From positions 5,624,368-5,688,367 of the forward strand of contig CM022669.1 in NCBI GenBank assembly GCA_012295275.1: a stretch of DNA of 64,000 nucleotides. Reading direction: 5' to 3'. This stretch comes from Chrysomallon squamiferum. Its lineage: Eukaryota; Mollusca; Gastropoda; Neomphalida; Peltospiridae. A program made the translations under genes and the position numbers. The notes under the pieces were generated by a model that saw only the letters and a list, made by a program, of their open reading frames with translations, made no database searches and was not told where the DNA came from. Position 1 is the stretch's first letter. Each line of letters begins with the position of its first letter. This document shows, piece by piece, positions 24,251 to 54,359 of the stretch.

Positions 24251-25320
24251 ACATGCCCATAATCACAACTCGGACAAAAACTTTATATCTCTATTAGCAC
24301 AAAACTTTATTTACTCGTAATATTAATAAAATGTTAGAAACAAAACACAACAAAACGGGATGTTTAAGCCAATATGTCTCAATATGTTTCATCTTTTCTT
24401 GAAAAAAAGATCTTCATTCTTAAGGAAAATATATTACATGACTAAGCGTTCCATCGACACACAGACTTTTCTATACACCTTTTTGTGAATATGCAATCGA
24501 CTCAGATTAATAACTAGTAATAAATATTTTTGGACGATTTTCAAGAAGACAGGTGAATCTATTGGCATATAAATGATATATGTAACAACTATATCTTCAT
24601 GAATTTATTGTATATGATAGAATTGCCCACTTAGTTCATTAGAGAATTGATAAAATGTCGACATCCTGTGATCAAAGGATTCTGGGTCTGTACAGAAGAG
24701 GTACTGATTGTTAGCGAACTAAGTTCAAAAGTTCGAAAAGCTGCGATGTATGATGTATAATTATTTTGTGGCTGATAAAGATAAATTCAAAAATGTCATA
24801 TATCTTTATTATTATATATCGTCACACTGAAAGATGAAACTTACAAAATGAGGTTTTTTTGTTATTTAATAAAATAACCAAAAACCTGGCGTCCGTTGGA
24901 AAATTCATTTAAGTAAACACGTATAAAAAAACGTTCGGGAATCACTGGACTATAGTGCATAGGTGATATTTTTTTCCAGGAAACGTACAACAGAATGTTT
25001 TTGTTTGTTTTATTTATTTTATATTTTATTAATGTGTCGAACAGCATTACAGTACATTTATTAAATCACATATTTACAGCAGAAAATAATAATAATTATT
25101 AGAATGCTATATACATAAATAAACTGAATACTAAACATTTATTTTATCAAACAAATAAAAAAGTGTAGCAAGCTTTCAAATGTTATTATCTATAAAAATG
25201 AATATCTGCTTCAACGAACAAAGAAAATTATTACTATGTATTAACAGGAATTATGAGCAAGTTGATATAATCATTTAATATTATAATTTATGCAATAAGG
25301 ATTCTTTAACCGTTAGCTTT
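24000..25320. other. Remnant of the GIMAP-B 3' flank in unit 2
   Basis: Matches 5,900-7,235 of unit 1. At about 25,330 the sequence jumps to what is about 9,510 in unit 1, so roughly 2.2 kb including the whole GIMAP-B gene is missing from unit 2. Contains a TG array at 24,203-24,247. No gene seen. Confidence 0.55.
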
Positions 25321-26569
25321 GCTACTGGACGGAAATATTAATTCGTGAATGTTCAGTCATTATTATAGTTCATTATATTAAATAGGAACTGACAAAAAAA
25401 AAAAAAAAAAAAAACACAAGAAATATATTGTGTCGGAACTTTGAATAAATAAGAAAAAAATATATATATATTTAAAAAAATAACAATCGTTTCTGTTATC
25501 AAAACAGAATTATGGACGATGAAATCATCAATTTTTTTTATAATCCAGCAGCGGTTATTTCCCTTGTTTATTTAATACTTGTTTAGTAGGTGTCCACCAA
25601 CAGCCTAAAAATATTGTCTACATTTGCAAAAAATGGTACTGTTTATTGGGTCATAATTTGTTGAACATTAATAAATACATAAATGTATAAGGTGAAAAAA
25701 AAAAATTATAATAACAACAACAAAAAAACTTTAGTTCGGTTAACACAATATATTTTCACGTAATTTCCAACATTAAAAATAATTCTTTTACAACGATTGT
25801 CCGGTAAATAATTTATTGCTTTTAAAATTCTCTTACACTTTCATTTCCTCATACATACACGTGCATATACGTGGTAATAAAAAAAATGTCTACGTTCATC
25901 CTCGCGTTCTTCTTATTTTATTTATGAAGTTGGAAATTAGCAAAGACAGGTCGCCAAAACCAATGAATTAATATTTAACAACAACTTAGTATATTTTAAT
26001 GCTAATAATTATTAGATATCAAACGTAACGATGACACGTGACATATAATTCTTACGCTGTCTTAACAAGGACTATTTTTAGATTAGCAGCAAAGAATCTT
26101 GGTTCTGATCGAATAGCGACAACAAGATCCTTTTTATCAACTATTTTCACCATAAAAGAACATCTTCGACATTATAATAATTTTTGATATTGAAATATAT
26201 GTTGTTGGTATTTTTATGTTTCTTTTTGTTTTTCTGTGTATGTGTGCGTGCATGTATATGTGTAAATAATAAATTACTGATAAATTCTGGAACTGATAGA
26301 TTATAAAATATTAATTATTGTTTATTAATTGTATTTATTAAGATGCACATTTAGTTTCTATACCTGTCGTATGATATGATAAATATACCAAATTTATTTT
26401 CTTCCTTTTCTTGATTTAAACAAATATATATTTTTAACCCTTTTCGACTTCTTGTGAAATGATGCTTGCAAGAAACATCTTGATTCTGTCTATTAATTAT
26501 TTCAATTTATTTACGTTTGTGATTGTTTTGATATTCGTGAAGAAAATCGTAAATTCGAATAGCCTTTGG

Positions 26570-26696
26570 AATACACATATATACATATACATGTATATAT
26601 ACACATATATACATATACATGTATATATACACATATATACATATATATACACGTATATACATAATACATAATATATATATATATATATATATATAT
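26570..26696. repeat. Compound CATATA/TA minisatellite
   Basis: Repeats of acacatatatacatatacatg followed by (TA)n. Shorter at the unit 3 counterpart (about 60,203-60,275). Several overlapping open frames here come only from the repeat. Confidence 0.8.
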
Positions 26697-26885
26697 AAGA
26701 AGGGCGGAAAAAAGACTACTGGAAAAAAGAAGTATGGCTTGAGATCCAAAGAAACTGAATACCAATAATTACAATAATACATGAAATAAATTTTAAACAT
26801 TAGTTAGATTGATGACATGAAATCGAAATTATTCATATTTTTCATTTACAAAATAATTAAATATATTTAAATTATTGAAATGAAA

Positions 26886-26933
26886 TCTCGGGTTTGCGAG
26901 ATCTTTATTGGCGGCTGTTTCAAAATGGCTGCC
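26886..26933 (+). promoter_or_regulatory. Possible KIF24 core promoter (unit 2 copy)
   Basis: About 1.1 kb upstream of the coding exon: a small inverted repeat (atctcg/cgagat, 26886-26903), an inverted CCAAT box (ATTGGCGG, 26907-26914) and a YY1-like site (AAAATGGCTGCC, 26922-26933), in otherwise AT-rich DNA. YY1 and NF-Y sites are common close to transcription starts of housekeeping genes. The coding exon has an acceptor in front of it, so a noncoding first exon upstream is expected. Function is inferred. Confidence 0.35.
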
Positions 26934-27930
26934 GAAGACAGACAAAATCGTCACTAATGTCAACAAATGCATAACAACATATATAATATATATTCCAGAT
27001 AGGAACCGTTGTTTATTGTAAGCTATGAGCACAAATAATTTGCATCCATTCGCTTTCTAGATATCAATATTTGTAAGCAACAGCTTTAATATCTACTAAT
27101 GCTTTTATCCAATGGATGTTTTCATTCTTCACAGGTTGAGACACGAATCAGTGTCTTTGTCAAGTTTATGTCACTGTTAGACTGTTGTACCAATATCCGT
27201 TCCAGCATGTATGCACACATATCTGATGAATTTGAACATAGGCTGTTTAATAGAAGTAACAATTAATTATTTAGTTCGAAGCAAACGGCTAAATGTAAAC
27301 TGAATTATAATTATTATTAATATTAAATAATTACTAAAAACGGTAAGATATCATTCTTTATAATAATATAAACATTTTCCTTTCATTGTAGGAAGTACTC
27401 CTCATACCTAAAAATAGAAATATAAAATATTTGTGGGTTTATTTGTTTACTTTAATAATATTATCTGTAGATATTTTCTTAATTTAACTTACTCGTGATT
27501 ATTTAATTATAAAACGTCCAATATCTCGTAAATATCAGTGGTTAGTATTTTATATGCCATTTTGTATTTTTGTGGGGATTGTATATCAACTGGGCAAAAA
27601 GTAATGAGTGAAAGTATTACTACAACTCTTTATTCAGCAACTGAGTTAATTAATTCTTAACATTATGTGGTAATTGTTATTCATTTTCAACTTGTAAAAG
27701 GATTTCAGTTAGTATATATATTTGAAAAAAACTAAAGTTCGAAAATATGAAGAAGATTTTATTCCTTCTCGCACTGTTACACACTTTTGTTTTTGCATTT
27801 TTTATTTAAATTTTTAAATTGTTTTTGGTACCTATACAAATAACTAAAGAAGATGAACATGAAATTCAATGTCATATTGTGTTAATTATAAATATTCATT
27901 ATAGGTTACATATTTGAAATAAATATTAGC

Positions 27931-27932
<2 letters not shown>

Positions 27933-27998
<66 letters not shown>
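27933..27998. repeat. (CT)n microsatellite fused to the KIF24 copy 2 exon
   Basis: About 33 CT units. In copies 1 and 3 about 95 bp (intron end, acceptor, 5' UTR, ATG) separate the array from codon 2; here nothing does. Confidence 0.9.
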
Positions 27999-27999
<1 letters not shown>

Positions 28000-28000
<1 letters not shown>

Positions 28001-28764
28001 GCACACTTTTTGAATGCCTAAGGGAGGCACGTCTTGAAAAATACTATCCAGCATTTCGAGCTAATGGTATCAATCGGTCAGAGATGCTGTCACGACTGAC
28101 CCTAGATGACTGCATGGCTTTGGGTATTACATCTCTTGATGATAAAAGGCGAGTCATAGAACTGATAAATATCATCAAGTCAGTTCACACTGCCAACCGA
28201 TCTACTCCAGCTAATAAACCAAGATCTGATACCACAGTTAGACGTAACTTAGGAAACAGACAACACACTGCAAGTGCAGCATACCAGCTGCAAACATCAG
28301 GGTCTTCGCGAGTCCTTGAAGTCACTAGAGATGTTGTAGTTCATGATCGGATGCCAAATTTCTCTGCTGCATCATACATGGACATGTTGCAATTACTGAG
28401 TGAAAGCAGCGACAGCGCATCATCCGATGATTCAGTCCACTCGGGCTACCAACCAACTAGAAGCAACATTAATCGCTCCAACATGAGTGCACCACCAGCC
28501 CGAGTGAGTCATGCTGCTGTAGAGAGAGTTAAACACAAGGGCTACAATTACGGAGTTCCAAATGCCACAACCAAACTAAAATCTAACATGAGTGCTGCCA
28601 AGCCAAACAGCGAGGACCGAATTAGGGTCTGTGTTAGGAAGCGACCTCTGACACGCAAAGAAATCAAGGGTCGTGACCCTGACATTGTAGAAGCAGATAA
28701 TGCAACTGCTGTGATTGTGAATGAACCAAAACAGGCAGTTGACCTAACAGCTTTTACACTTCAG
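28000..28764 (+). CDS. KIF24: KIF24-like copy 2, exon 1 without start codon
   Basis: 255 open codons from the residue after the lost Met to the donor CAG|gttagt. Nearly identical to copies 1 and 3 in sequence, including the donor. Confidence 0.7.
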
Positions 28765-29245
28765 GTTAGTTTGTTTTGGTGTTTTGATTTTGATTTATTT
28801 ATTTTATTAAATTATTTATTCATTCTAAATTAGGTTTTTATTCCAGTAATACAAATAATAACAAATGTTATAAAAAATTACAACTGTGGTTTATTAGATA
28901 ATATTTTATGAGATTGTAAAAAAAGAAATGGTGGTTAAAATATTTTTCGCTACACTCTTCAGGTTAAAATTATTTTTTCAGATAGTTTTATCTATAATTC
29001 AAATTATTAAGATGATAAGAAAAAGTATATGTCTGTAAGGTAAGAGAAAACTGATATCACAACAAATAAAAAAAGATGTGCACATTTAACAATCATAGAA
29101 ATTCTGATTATTAAAGACTATTATTATTGATTATCATCATCATCATCATTATTTTTTAACTCTTTCACTACTTAAGTAAAAATTGGCCAATTAATTACTT
29201 TCTGGTGTATTTAAAATTTGTAATAAATATAATTTGTTTTTTCAG

Positions 29246-29343
29246 CATGAATTTATTTTTGACGAAGTTTTCAATGAAACTTGTACTAATGAAGAAGTTT
29301 ATCTCCGAGCTGCTCGACCCCTTATTAGCTGTCTGTTTAATGG
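29246..29343 (+). CDS. KIF24: KIF24-like copy 2, exon 2
   Basis: 98 bp between ttttttcag and gtgagg. Encodes [20 protein letters not shown] and ends [11 protein letters not shown], the usual kinesin F-x-F-D-x-V-F segment. Phase 0 in, phase 2 out. Confidence 0.75.
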
Positions 29344-29683
29344 GTGAGGATGTTGATTTTTACATGGCAGTTCACTATCATCTCATTGGTTTATATACAA
29401 GCTTACTTAACAGGTTTATAAGAGTGGTGTATTTAATAAATAAATTCTTAATTGTTTTATTGATATCGTTCATGCTAGTTATTAGTATACTGATTGCTAT
29501 GTTTCAAATTGTATTTTGAAACTATTTTTTTAGATGTACATTATTTTCCTAATTAATCATGTGCTCTAGATATTCTATATCGATCATTTTATCTTAAAAA
29601 TAAATTTCATCATAATCTACTCTATGAATTGTATGTATTTTTAAAAATTATTTTTATTTTTATTAATTTAATTTTTATTGTAG

Positions 29684-29899
29684 TGCAAATGCAACATGTT
29701 TTGCCTATGGGCAGACTGGTGCAGGTAAAACTCATACAATGATGGGCAATGAAGATGTTCCAGGACTGTATGTTTTGGCTGCCCAAGATATTTTCTCCAT
29801 CATGGAGTCTGGTCAGTATGGGACTGGACTTTGCTTGTGGGTCAGCTTTTTTGAGATATACTGTGGTCAGCTGTTTGATCTTCTCAATAGGAGACAGAG
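29684..29899 (+). CDS. KIF24: KIF24-like copy 2, exon 3 (P-loop)
   Basis: 216 bp between ttgtag and gtcagt. Joined to exon 2 it reads [20 protein letters not shown], an intact kinesin P-loop. Confidence 0.8.
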
Positions 29900-30121
29900 G
29901 TCAGTCACATTTATTATGGTGTTCACACGGTTAAATAATTTTATTGTTGGAACTAGCTGTAGTACTGGATGTGTTTTTGTTTTATTATCTCTCTCTCTGG
30001 GTGTTCGTTTTCATTATTTTTGTCACTGATAATTGCTACTCTTTGACACTGGTAAAAGTAGGGATAGCAAAATGATACGATTTATTTTAGAAATGTGTTA
30101 TAAATCTCTAAAACCTGCATA

Positions 30122-30160
<39 letters not shown>

Positions 30161-30455
30161 AATTTAAAAACATGTACCTACTCAGAGAAACTGAAAAAAC
30201 TTTCATACACTCAAAGATAAAGATAATTTTATTTACATACATCTGTCCATAGTAAGCACATACTGGCTTGTATTTCCTTTTTCTTTTTCTTTTTTTTTCT
30301 ATTATTATTTTTTATTTATTTAAACACACTAGTATTTTATACATCATATGGACATTTTGAAATACAGGTTTCAGTAGAGTGATTGATCTACTGACATAAG
30401 TTGAGGAGTGTCTTAATTTCAATGTTTGTTTCGTTTTACATTTTACTTGTTTTAG

Positions 30456-30543
30456 GTTACATGCTAGAGAGGATGGATCTCACAAAGTATGTATAGCTGG
30501 CCTCATGGAAACAAAGGCAAGAGATGTTGCTGGATTAATTGAG
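30456..30543 (+). CDS. KIF24: KIF24-like copy 2, exon 4
   Basis: 88 bp between ttttag and gttaat. LHAREDGSHKVCIAGLMETK as in copy 1, then one Lys to Arg change. It is the last recognisable exon of this copy. Confidence 0.75.
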
Positions 30544-30679
30544 GTTAATTTTGAAATACCTTTTTATTAGTAATTCATCTTATATGTTAGACATTTTTCT
30601 AGTATATCAACATTTGTTTACTTTTGATTTTGGATTTGTCAGAATTCATGTCTGTACTTTGAAGTTAATATTACTATAG

Positions 30680-30985
30680 GTGTCTTTACCATGAAGTTTA
30701 TGTTTGTTTGTATATATATATATCTTTACAATGAAGTTTATATCTGTTAGTATATATATCTATAATATGAAGTTTACATTTTTGGTATACATGTCTTTAC
30801 TATGAAGTTTATATTAGTATATATGTCTTTACTATGAAGTTTATATTTGTTAGTATAGGTCTTTACTATGAAGTTTATATTAGTATATATGTCTTTACTA
30901 TTGAGGTTATATTTGTTACATGTATTTAGTATGAAGTTTATATTTGTTAGTATATATGTCTTTACTATTGAGTTTACATTTTTAT
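30680..30985. repeat. Expanded tgaagtttata minisatellite
   Basis: About eight or nine irregular units of ctttactatgaagtttata with variable spacers. The matching site in copy 1 (14,023-14,130) has three regular units. Confidence 0.65.
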
Positions 30986-30999
30986 TTATCTTTATTTAA

Positions 31000-33460
31000 T
31001 TGTGAAGACATGTTCTAGCTTTTCATTTTATAACTATTATCTTATTACAAATCTCATGTTTATTATAATCAATATTTATTTTATTAAAATGTTCATTTAT
31101 ATATATATATATATTTATCATTTTGTCAGATAACTCATCTTTTCTTACAGTATGTTTTTTCTTCTTTTTTTCAACGTCTGATATTCATTTTGTTATAATT
31201 TATTTTTGTAAAAGCAACTGGCTAGATGCGTATTTAATACTTGATGATTTTTGTTGACTCTCTCAGAACATATCTTTTATGTTGTGTTTATATGCAAATA
31301 TTAATTGATGAATGTAAAAATAATTTTTAGAAAAAATACTTTAAAAGATGGGAAGGATAAATTTAAAGACAGTATTATAAAACTGATACGTATCAAAAAC
31401 AAATTGTTTATATTCTGTAAAATAATGGAGTATAGGTTTCAAAACTGACTTCTTGTTTCTTGATTAATCATTCTCCTGTTTACTGTTTTTAGTGTTTGTA
31501 TGTGACTACATGTATATGCTATGTGTAATAATGTGTCTTCGAATAAAGTGAATGTCTGTGTTTGGGAAAAATAATCACTTGATTTTAAAAGATCCAATCT
31601 TAAATATTTTTCAGTTATTAAAATTATATTTTTAATTGTTATTTATTTTATCTGTGATCACTAATCATTAAAGTTCAACATTAATACCTCTAAATAATTT
31701 CAAATAAACATTTAGATGTCTGTTTCAATACTTTCAAATATTTCAAAACAACTGGTTTTTACAAAGAGTGGAGGAAAAGATTTTTAACATTTATTTTACT
31801 GTGTGTATCATATAAAAATATATATTTAAAAAATGAATACTGTTTAATATTTTAGTTTTATGGGATTAAAACTTATATTTATCCAATGACTTCTGGTTTG
31901 TGATTAGTGTTTCTGCATCAATGCCAAAATTATGTATGTGTTGTACTGACAGAAATTAGTTTTAAATTAAAGAGAGGTTTATAAACAAATGGCTCTGTAG
32001 TTGTTAAAAAGTTATTCTAATATATGTACGTGATATAAATCTAGTTAAGGACGAGGCTTATAAAATGGCAAGAGTTTGCAAACGTTGGAAGCTTTATTTT
32101 GAAATATTTGCAGTTTTTATAATTATAGATACTCAAATCTGACAGTTACAAAAATAATTCTCTAAAGCTTGGTGATTTACAAGCCCTGAATCTTGTGATG
32201 TGTGTCCGACTACTAATAAATTCTAGAAACTAATTCTGTGAACAAGCTCAATATATTACTGTATTAATTTATTTGTATGCTCACAATAACATGTTGAATA
32301 TACAATATTTGTCAAAATGAAAGGCTGCAGAATGCCCTAAGATGACTAAAAGTACAGACACTGTAGTTTCAGTTTTGATCACATTTGAAAAGTTCAACCT
32401 GTGTCATGAATAATTTGTCAATATCTTTCAAATGACTTATTTTAGTCTAACATTTAAATTTTTTTTTTAAAAGTAGGAGGTAAAAATGTGAGCCAGTGGA
32501 CCTTATGTCTGGTACGCAGCAACCATGTATTAATTGGCATCTTAAGTTAGAAAAAAGTTTCAGCAAGAATTAATTAGAATTTAACATTTATTTATTGTTG
32601 TTTGTAGTTTAAAGAGTAGCATATCTGCCATTGTTGCAGTCAATGAAAGAGACTTTTTTTTCATTTGTTTCTTTTTTTTAATAGTTTAACATATGTCTGA
32701 ACTTCAGATCCATTTTATTATAGATCATATTGCATTTTAAGGTAGTTAAATAACACTGGGGTGGCCATTTAAAAAACAAAACAGCAACTAATATGGGTGA
32801 AACACTTTCATGTAGCATAGCACAGCACAACTTTATTTATGTAAGTTGATTTTTCACTCTATTAAATAACCACTAGTAATAAGTTAAAATATTGTGATTT
32901 GTGTGTGTGTGTGCGTACACACACACATGAACATATATATATTACTACAAGCATTTGATGTTTATTTATAATCCTGTGCAATGCATAAACTGATAAAGTC
33001 AGCTAATCCTTGGAGTCTACTCCAAAATGGTGTTGCAGGTACTAATTAGGGGCAATGAAATGTATATAATCATGAGACTAAAGGCAAAAACAATTTAAGT
33101 TTTAAAAGTGATCAATTTAGGGATTTATGATATTAAAAAAGCATTTTATCAGTATCTCTGGTACTTGGTCTCAAAGACTACATTGTACTGTCTTGTAGTA
33201 CTGTTTGTTATGTTTACAATTCTCCAGTCGTCATTTATTGCAAGAATTTTGAAAGTAAAACAATTGTCTGTCTTAGAATGGAAGAGATAGTAACTGGCAA
33301 AACACAAAGTTAATTTGTTTATTTCTGAATGTATTCATATTATAGCAGAAGTCAGAACATAGACAAAAGTCATGCATCCTACAAATTATTAAAAATATAT
33401 AAATATAATTATTTTAAATAACACCAATTCTATTTAATTGCACATAAAATCTAAGACAAT
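31000..33460. other. Intergenic between KIF24 copy 2 and the cotransporter duplicate
   Basis: No gene recognised on either strand. About 32,050-32,300 matches about 41,760-42,000 (cotransporter intron 8), and 32,990-33,300 matches 49,800-50,070 (cotransporter intron 3), both diverged. These may be pieces of the duplication ending here or a shared repeat. The missing 3' exons of the cotransporter were looked for here and not found. Confidence 0.5.
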
Positions 33461-33726
33461 CTGGCCTGGTAGGAATCATCAAGAACATTTTACTTAAAGA
33501 CTTACCTGGATAATACTGATAAATGTTCTATCATCAGCTGTCAGTGTTTAACATTCTGACAAACCATAGTTTTGCAAGAAAAGATATAATACATCCAGAC
33601 TCGAAATAAATTATTGGCAAGAATTAATATCCAGATTTTGCCTGGATTATTTTGATGCCCTACTGATGACTTATATATCTATTTAGATTTAGTACAAGTG
33701 AACCATCTGCATGTCTACTTACTTCT

Positions 33727-33849
33727 GAGTCACATGATATGTTTGCTCCAGCTAAAATTTCCTGTAGCAGCAGGAAAAAATATGGCAAAGACAGAAAAAC
33801 TCCTCCCCATTTCTAAAACTAGGAGAAAGATTTTCTAGGAACACATCAG
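33727..33849 (-). pseudogene. Duplicate NKCC exon 7' (frameshifted)
   Basis: Homologous to exon 7 but with a net minus-one frameshift from one inserted and two deleted bases; [10 protein letters not shown] can no longer be read through in one frame. The acceptor is still present (tcagctgaaacc on plus). Confidence 0.7.
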
Positions 33850-34803
33850 CTGAAACCATCAATAAATAAATATCGAAATAATATCAAGATGGAACATATT
33901 ATACTACATAAATAAACTGAATTTTTTTTATATATATATATATGTATGTATACATACACACATACACATAACAATACTAAAATATCATAGTTTTCACTGC
34001 TGATGAAAAATGTATTACATCTCATGAACAATATATTCACTGTGAAAAATAAAGATGCCATCTATAGATATGCTGGTTAATCTATGCACATTGTTCCATA
34101 TGAATAGAGTAACTATTAATTTCTTACTTTGACATTAAATTATTCTGCAGTGGTTTCATAAAAAAATATATATATATTTACGTTATATATTATAATTTCA
34201 TTGGAATGAAGTAAAATGCTCAAATCATGACCATACCCACTCATAAACAAAGGCAAAACAAAATTCCTAATGTATTTAATAAACTGCAAGGTGATATCTC
34301 TATGTGACAGGGTTTAATGGTTAGCAAAAAACTTATAAGTTAGATAAACCAAACTAAATGTGATACCAAGTACTTGAAAAAATGAATGCTTACAAGCCAA
34401 AATCTCTTGCTTTTTTCTGAGATACACTTATCTGAAACTTGTGGCAAATCCTAGTATAAGTGATTAAAACAGCTGAAATGAACAATTTATAACTGCTGGA
34501 CGTTTAAAAAAAAAAAAAAAAAAAAAATAACTAAAAAGAATGCTTCAGCATCATTATGCTTGAAGTAAAGTTAATATAAGTTGTTTCAATAGCATAATGT
34601 ATTTGTATTAGTTCTCAAACCGATAATAAGCATAATTCACCAATCTTCTAATTATATATAAACCTAATTGATCAAATTATTTCTTTAAGGTATGTTCACA
34701 AAGTATCAATATGTGAAGTATTCTTAAAATTCTAAGTAATTCTAATAAAGAACACTGCTCAGAAATATGTAAAAAGCACAATTTATTTATCAGTGCATCT
34801 TAC

Positions 34804-34915
34804 CTCTGAAGCCAACAAAGCCCTTAACTCTTTTTTCTTCAGGGGGTGGAATGAAGGACCCAATAACAAAGTTGACTACACCAATTAGCAACACTCCTAA
34901 CAAAATAAGCTGCGC
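34804..34915 (-). pseudogene. Duplicate NKCC exon 6' (identical)
   Basis: All 112 bases and both splice sites equal exon 6, although the surrounding introns differ by substitutions and indels. Its phase does not fit the preceding exons 17/18. Confidence 0.75.
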
Positions 34916-36319
34916 CTGAAATAATCAACAAGAGACTGTTTTCATTTTATCCAATACTACATTCTGCACAATTCATATTTCATTTAATACTGGGGGAAAA
35001 AAAGAAAAATAGAAGGGGAAAAAAAAAAGATATTTAATAAAAAAAAATCTTTTTCAAATTCCTTCTTATTTTTGATTCATCACCTGTTTAAAAGCAGAGT
35101 TCTTATCAAAGTTTATGTGTAGAAAACACAAAGAAGAATATTCAGATGAGATGCTAAGAAGAATATTTAAGATCTTATATATAAAAATATATTAATTTAG
35201 AGGCTTTTGACTGAATTCTAAAGCATGTTATGTATTCTTTATCAACAATACATTAACACTGTTAATGGAAAGTTGTAACATTTTATATATTATATCATTC
35301 TTTACCAATACTGTAATAGTAAATGTATGCAAAATATTATCCAACCTTTCAAGAAACTGAAAAGATCACAATGAAATGTATAACAATAGTGTTCACAAAC
35401 GTGAGATTAGACAAATTCTTACATCAGTGATCATAAAAATGAGATTGCATTAAAGTGTTATTTCAGTGTTTGTCACATTAAAAACATACTATAGTGTTCA
35501 CGAAGGTGAAATTATATTTCAACATTATTCAAGTGTTCATCGATTTTAAAAGCCGATTAAAAAAGGTTACTGACTTGCTCTGGTGTTAATGACTGTTAAG
35601 CATTACTCTGATGTTCATTAAAGACACATCATATAAAAACGTTACTTTGTGTCGGTGTCCATGAGTGTTTTGATGAAAGTTAGATTACAGTAAAGCATGT
35701 CCCTCATGGTCATAGCTCATTAAAACATGATACTCTGGATATCACTAAGATACATCATATAAAACCATGTTAAAGTGGGAGTTAACATTACAAGTATGTA
35801 TTGTTAAAAAAGTCATAAAAGACAAAGGAATAAAACATAAATGATAATAATTTAAAAATTTAAAAATCTAAGGGGGTCCATGTTTATCTTTGCCATCATC
35901 ATAATCATCATCATTATTATCAAATAATCATGATATATAATTTGATTTTTTTTTCATTTCCTTTAAGCAATGACAGAAGAAATTGAAAATAAAAATTTAC
36001 AAAATAAACATATAATTTGAAATTTTTATGCCCATAAAAAGGTACATAAATATATTTAACATCAGAAGGGTTGTCTGAAAGTGGTCTGAGTTTGTTTTTG
36101 TCTTTTTTGTGTTTTAATTGTTATTGTTTTGTTATCCATTTAAGTTCAAGAACACTTAAATTAGTTAAAACTATTAAAAATAAAATAAAAAACCAGTAAT
36201 ATTTGTATTCTTCTCAAAAAGTATAACAAAACAATAAACAGCAGATAAAAAGAAAAGTTGAAATGAAAAATGTGACACACTAGACTGACACCAGTTGTCT
36301 CCCCCCAGCCCTCGCTTAC

Positions 36320-54158
<17,839 letters not shown>

Positions 54159-54212
54159 TTTTGAACGGGAGGTGTTGAGGAATAAAATAATCTTCGCGAT
54201 ATAATTATTCAT

Positions 54213-54222
54213 TGCGCATGCG
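54213..54222 (-). promoter_or_regulatory. NRF-1-like site at NKCC 5' end
   Basis: tgcgcatgcg, close to the NRF-1 consensus, 55 bp upstream of the chosen ATG. Such sites sit near transcription starts of CpG promoters, so transcription probably begins close by. Confidence 0.35.
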
Positions 54223-54359
54223 TTTTTTAACAGGAACTACCAGTTTTATGAAATCATGTTTACTAGCAATCAGTGGCCGGTGCTTTTCGGAAGCGGCTCA
54301 TTAGCAGTAGAAAACGTATACATTTATTTAATAATTTCTTTTTTGTTGACTTTTTGTTG

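Larger units (their letters stand above)
28000..30543 (+). pseudogene. KIF24: KIF24-like kinesin-13, copy 2 (no start codon, 3' truncated)
   Basis: Four open exons: 28000-28764, 29246-29343, 29684-29899 and 30456-30543. They join in frame and encode the SAM domain, linker and motor through the P-loop ([10 protein letters not shown]) to AGLMETKARDVAGLIE. Exon 2, missing in copy 1, is present. Two lesions are visible. The CT microsatellite runs directly into the second codon (ctctctGGGCACA), so the acceptor, 5' UTR and ATG are gone. No exon 5 or 6 follows: after exon 4 there is an expanded minisatellite and then unrelated sequence. One codon (Asp of VKHDKGY) is deleted in exon 1. The next in-frame ATG is at 28084, inside the SAM domain. 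Probably a recently inactivated copy. Confidence 0.75.
33472..35797 (-). pseudogene. Duplicated cotransporter exon 6-7 segment
   Basis: A 2.3 kb direct copy of about 42,857-45,200. Exon 6' (34804-34915) is base-for-base identical to exon 6, with both splice sites. Exon 7' (about 33,727-33,849) has a one-base insertion (aaaatttcctg for aaaattcctg) and a two-base loss (gacagaaaaac for cacagagaaaaac), so it is frameshifted. The introns differ by scattered substitutions and indels. Exon 6' starts in phase 0, while exons 17 and 18 end in phase 1, so splicing onto it would break the frame. Probably a nonfunctional partial duplicate, or a misplaced haplotype. Confidence 0.7.

Noticed and set aside
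26459-26800. Tyr/Ile-rich open frames
   Set aside because: Translation of the CATATA/TA minisatellite.
33108-33290. 60-codon frame with hydrophobic content, considered as a membrane peptide gene
   Set aside because: Its sequence matches intron 3 of the cotransporter, where the frame is not open.
34804-34915. Exon 6' as a functional alternative exon of the cotransporter
   Set aside because: Phase does not fit exons 17 or 18, and the following exon 7' is frameshifted.
54159-54212. Upstream ATG extending the NKCC N-terminus by 18 residues
   Set aside because: The extension (MNNYIAKIILFLN) is hydrophobic and unlike NKCC tails, lies over the NRF-1-like site, and the next ATG has a better context.
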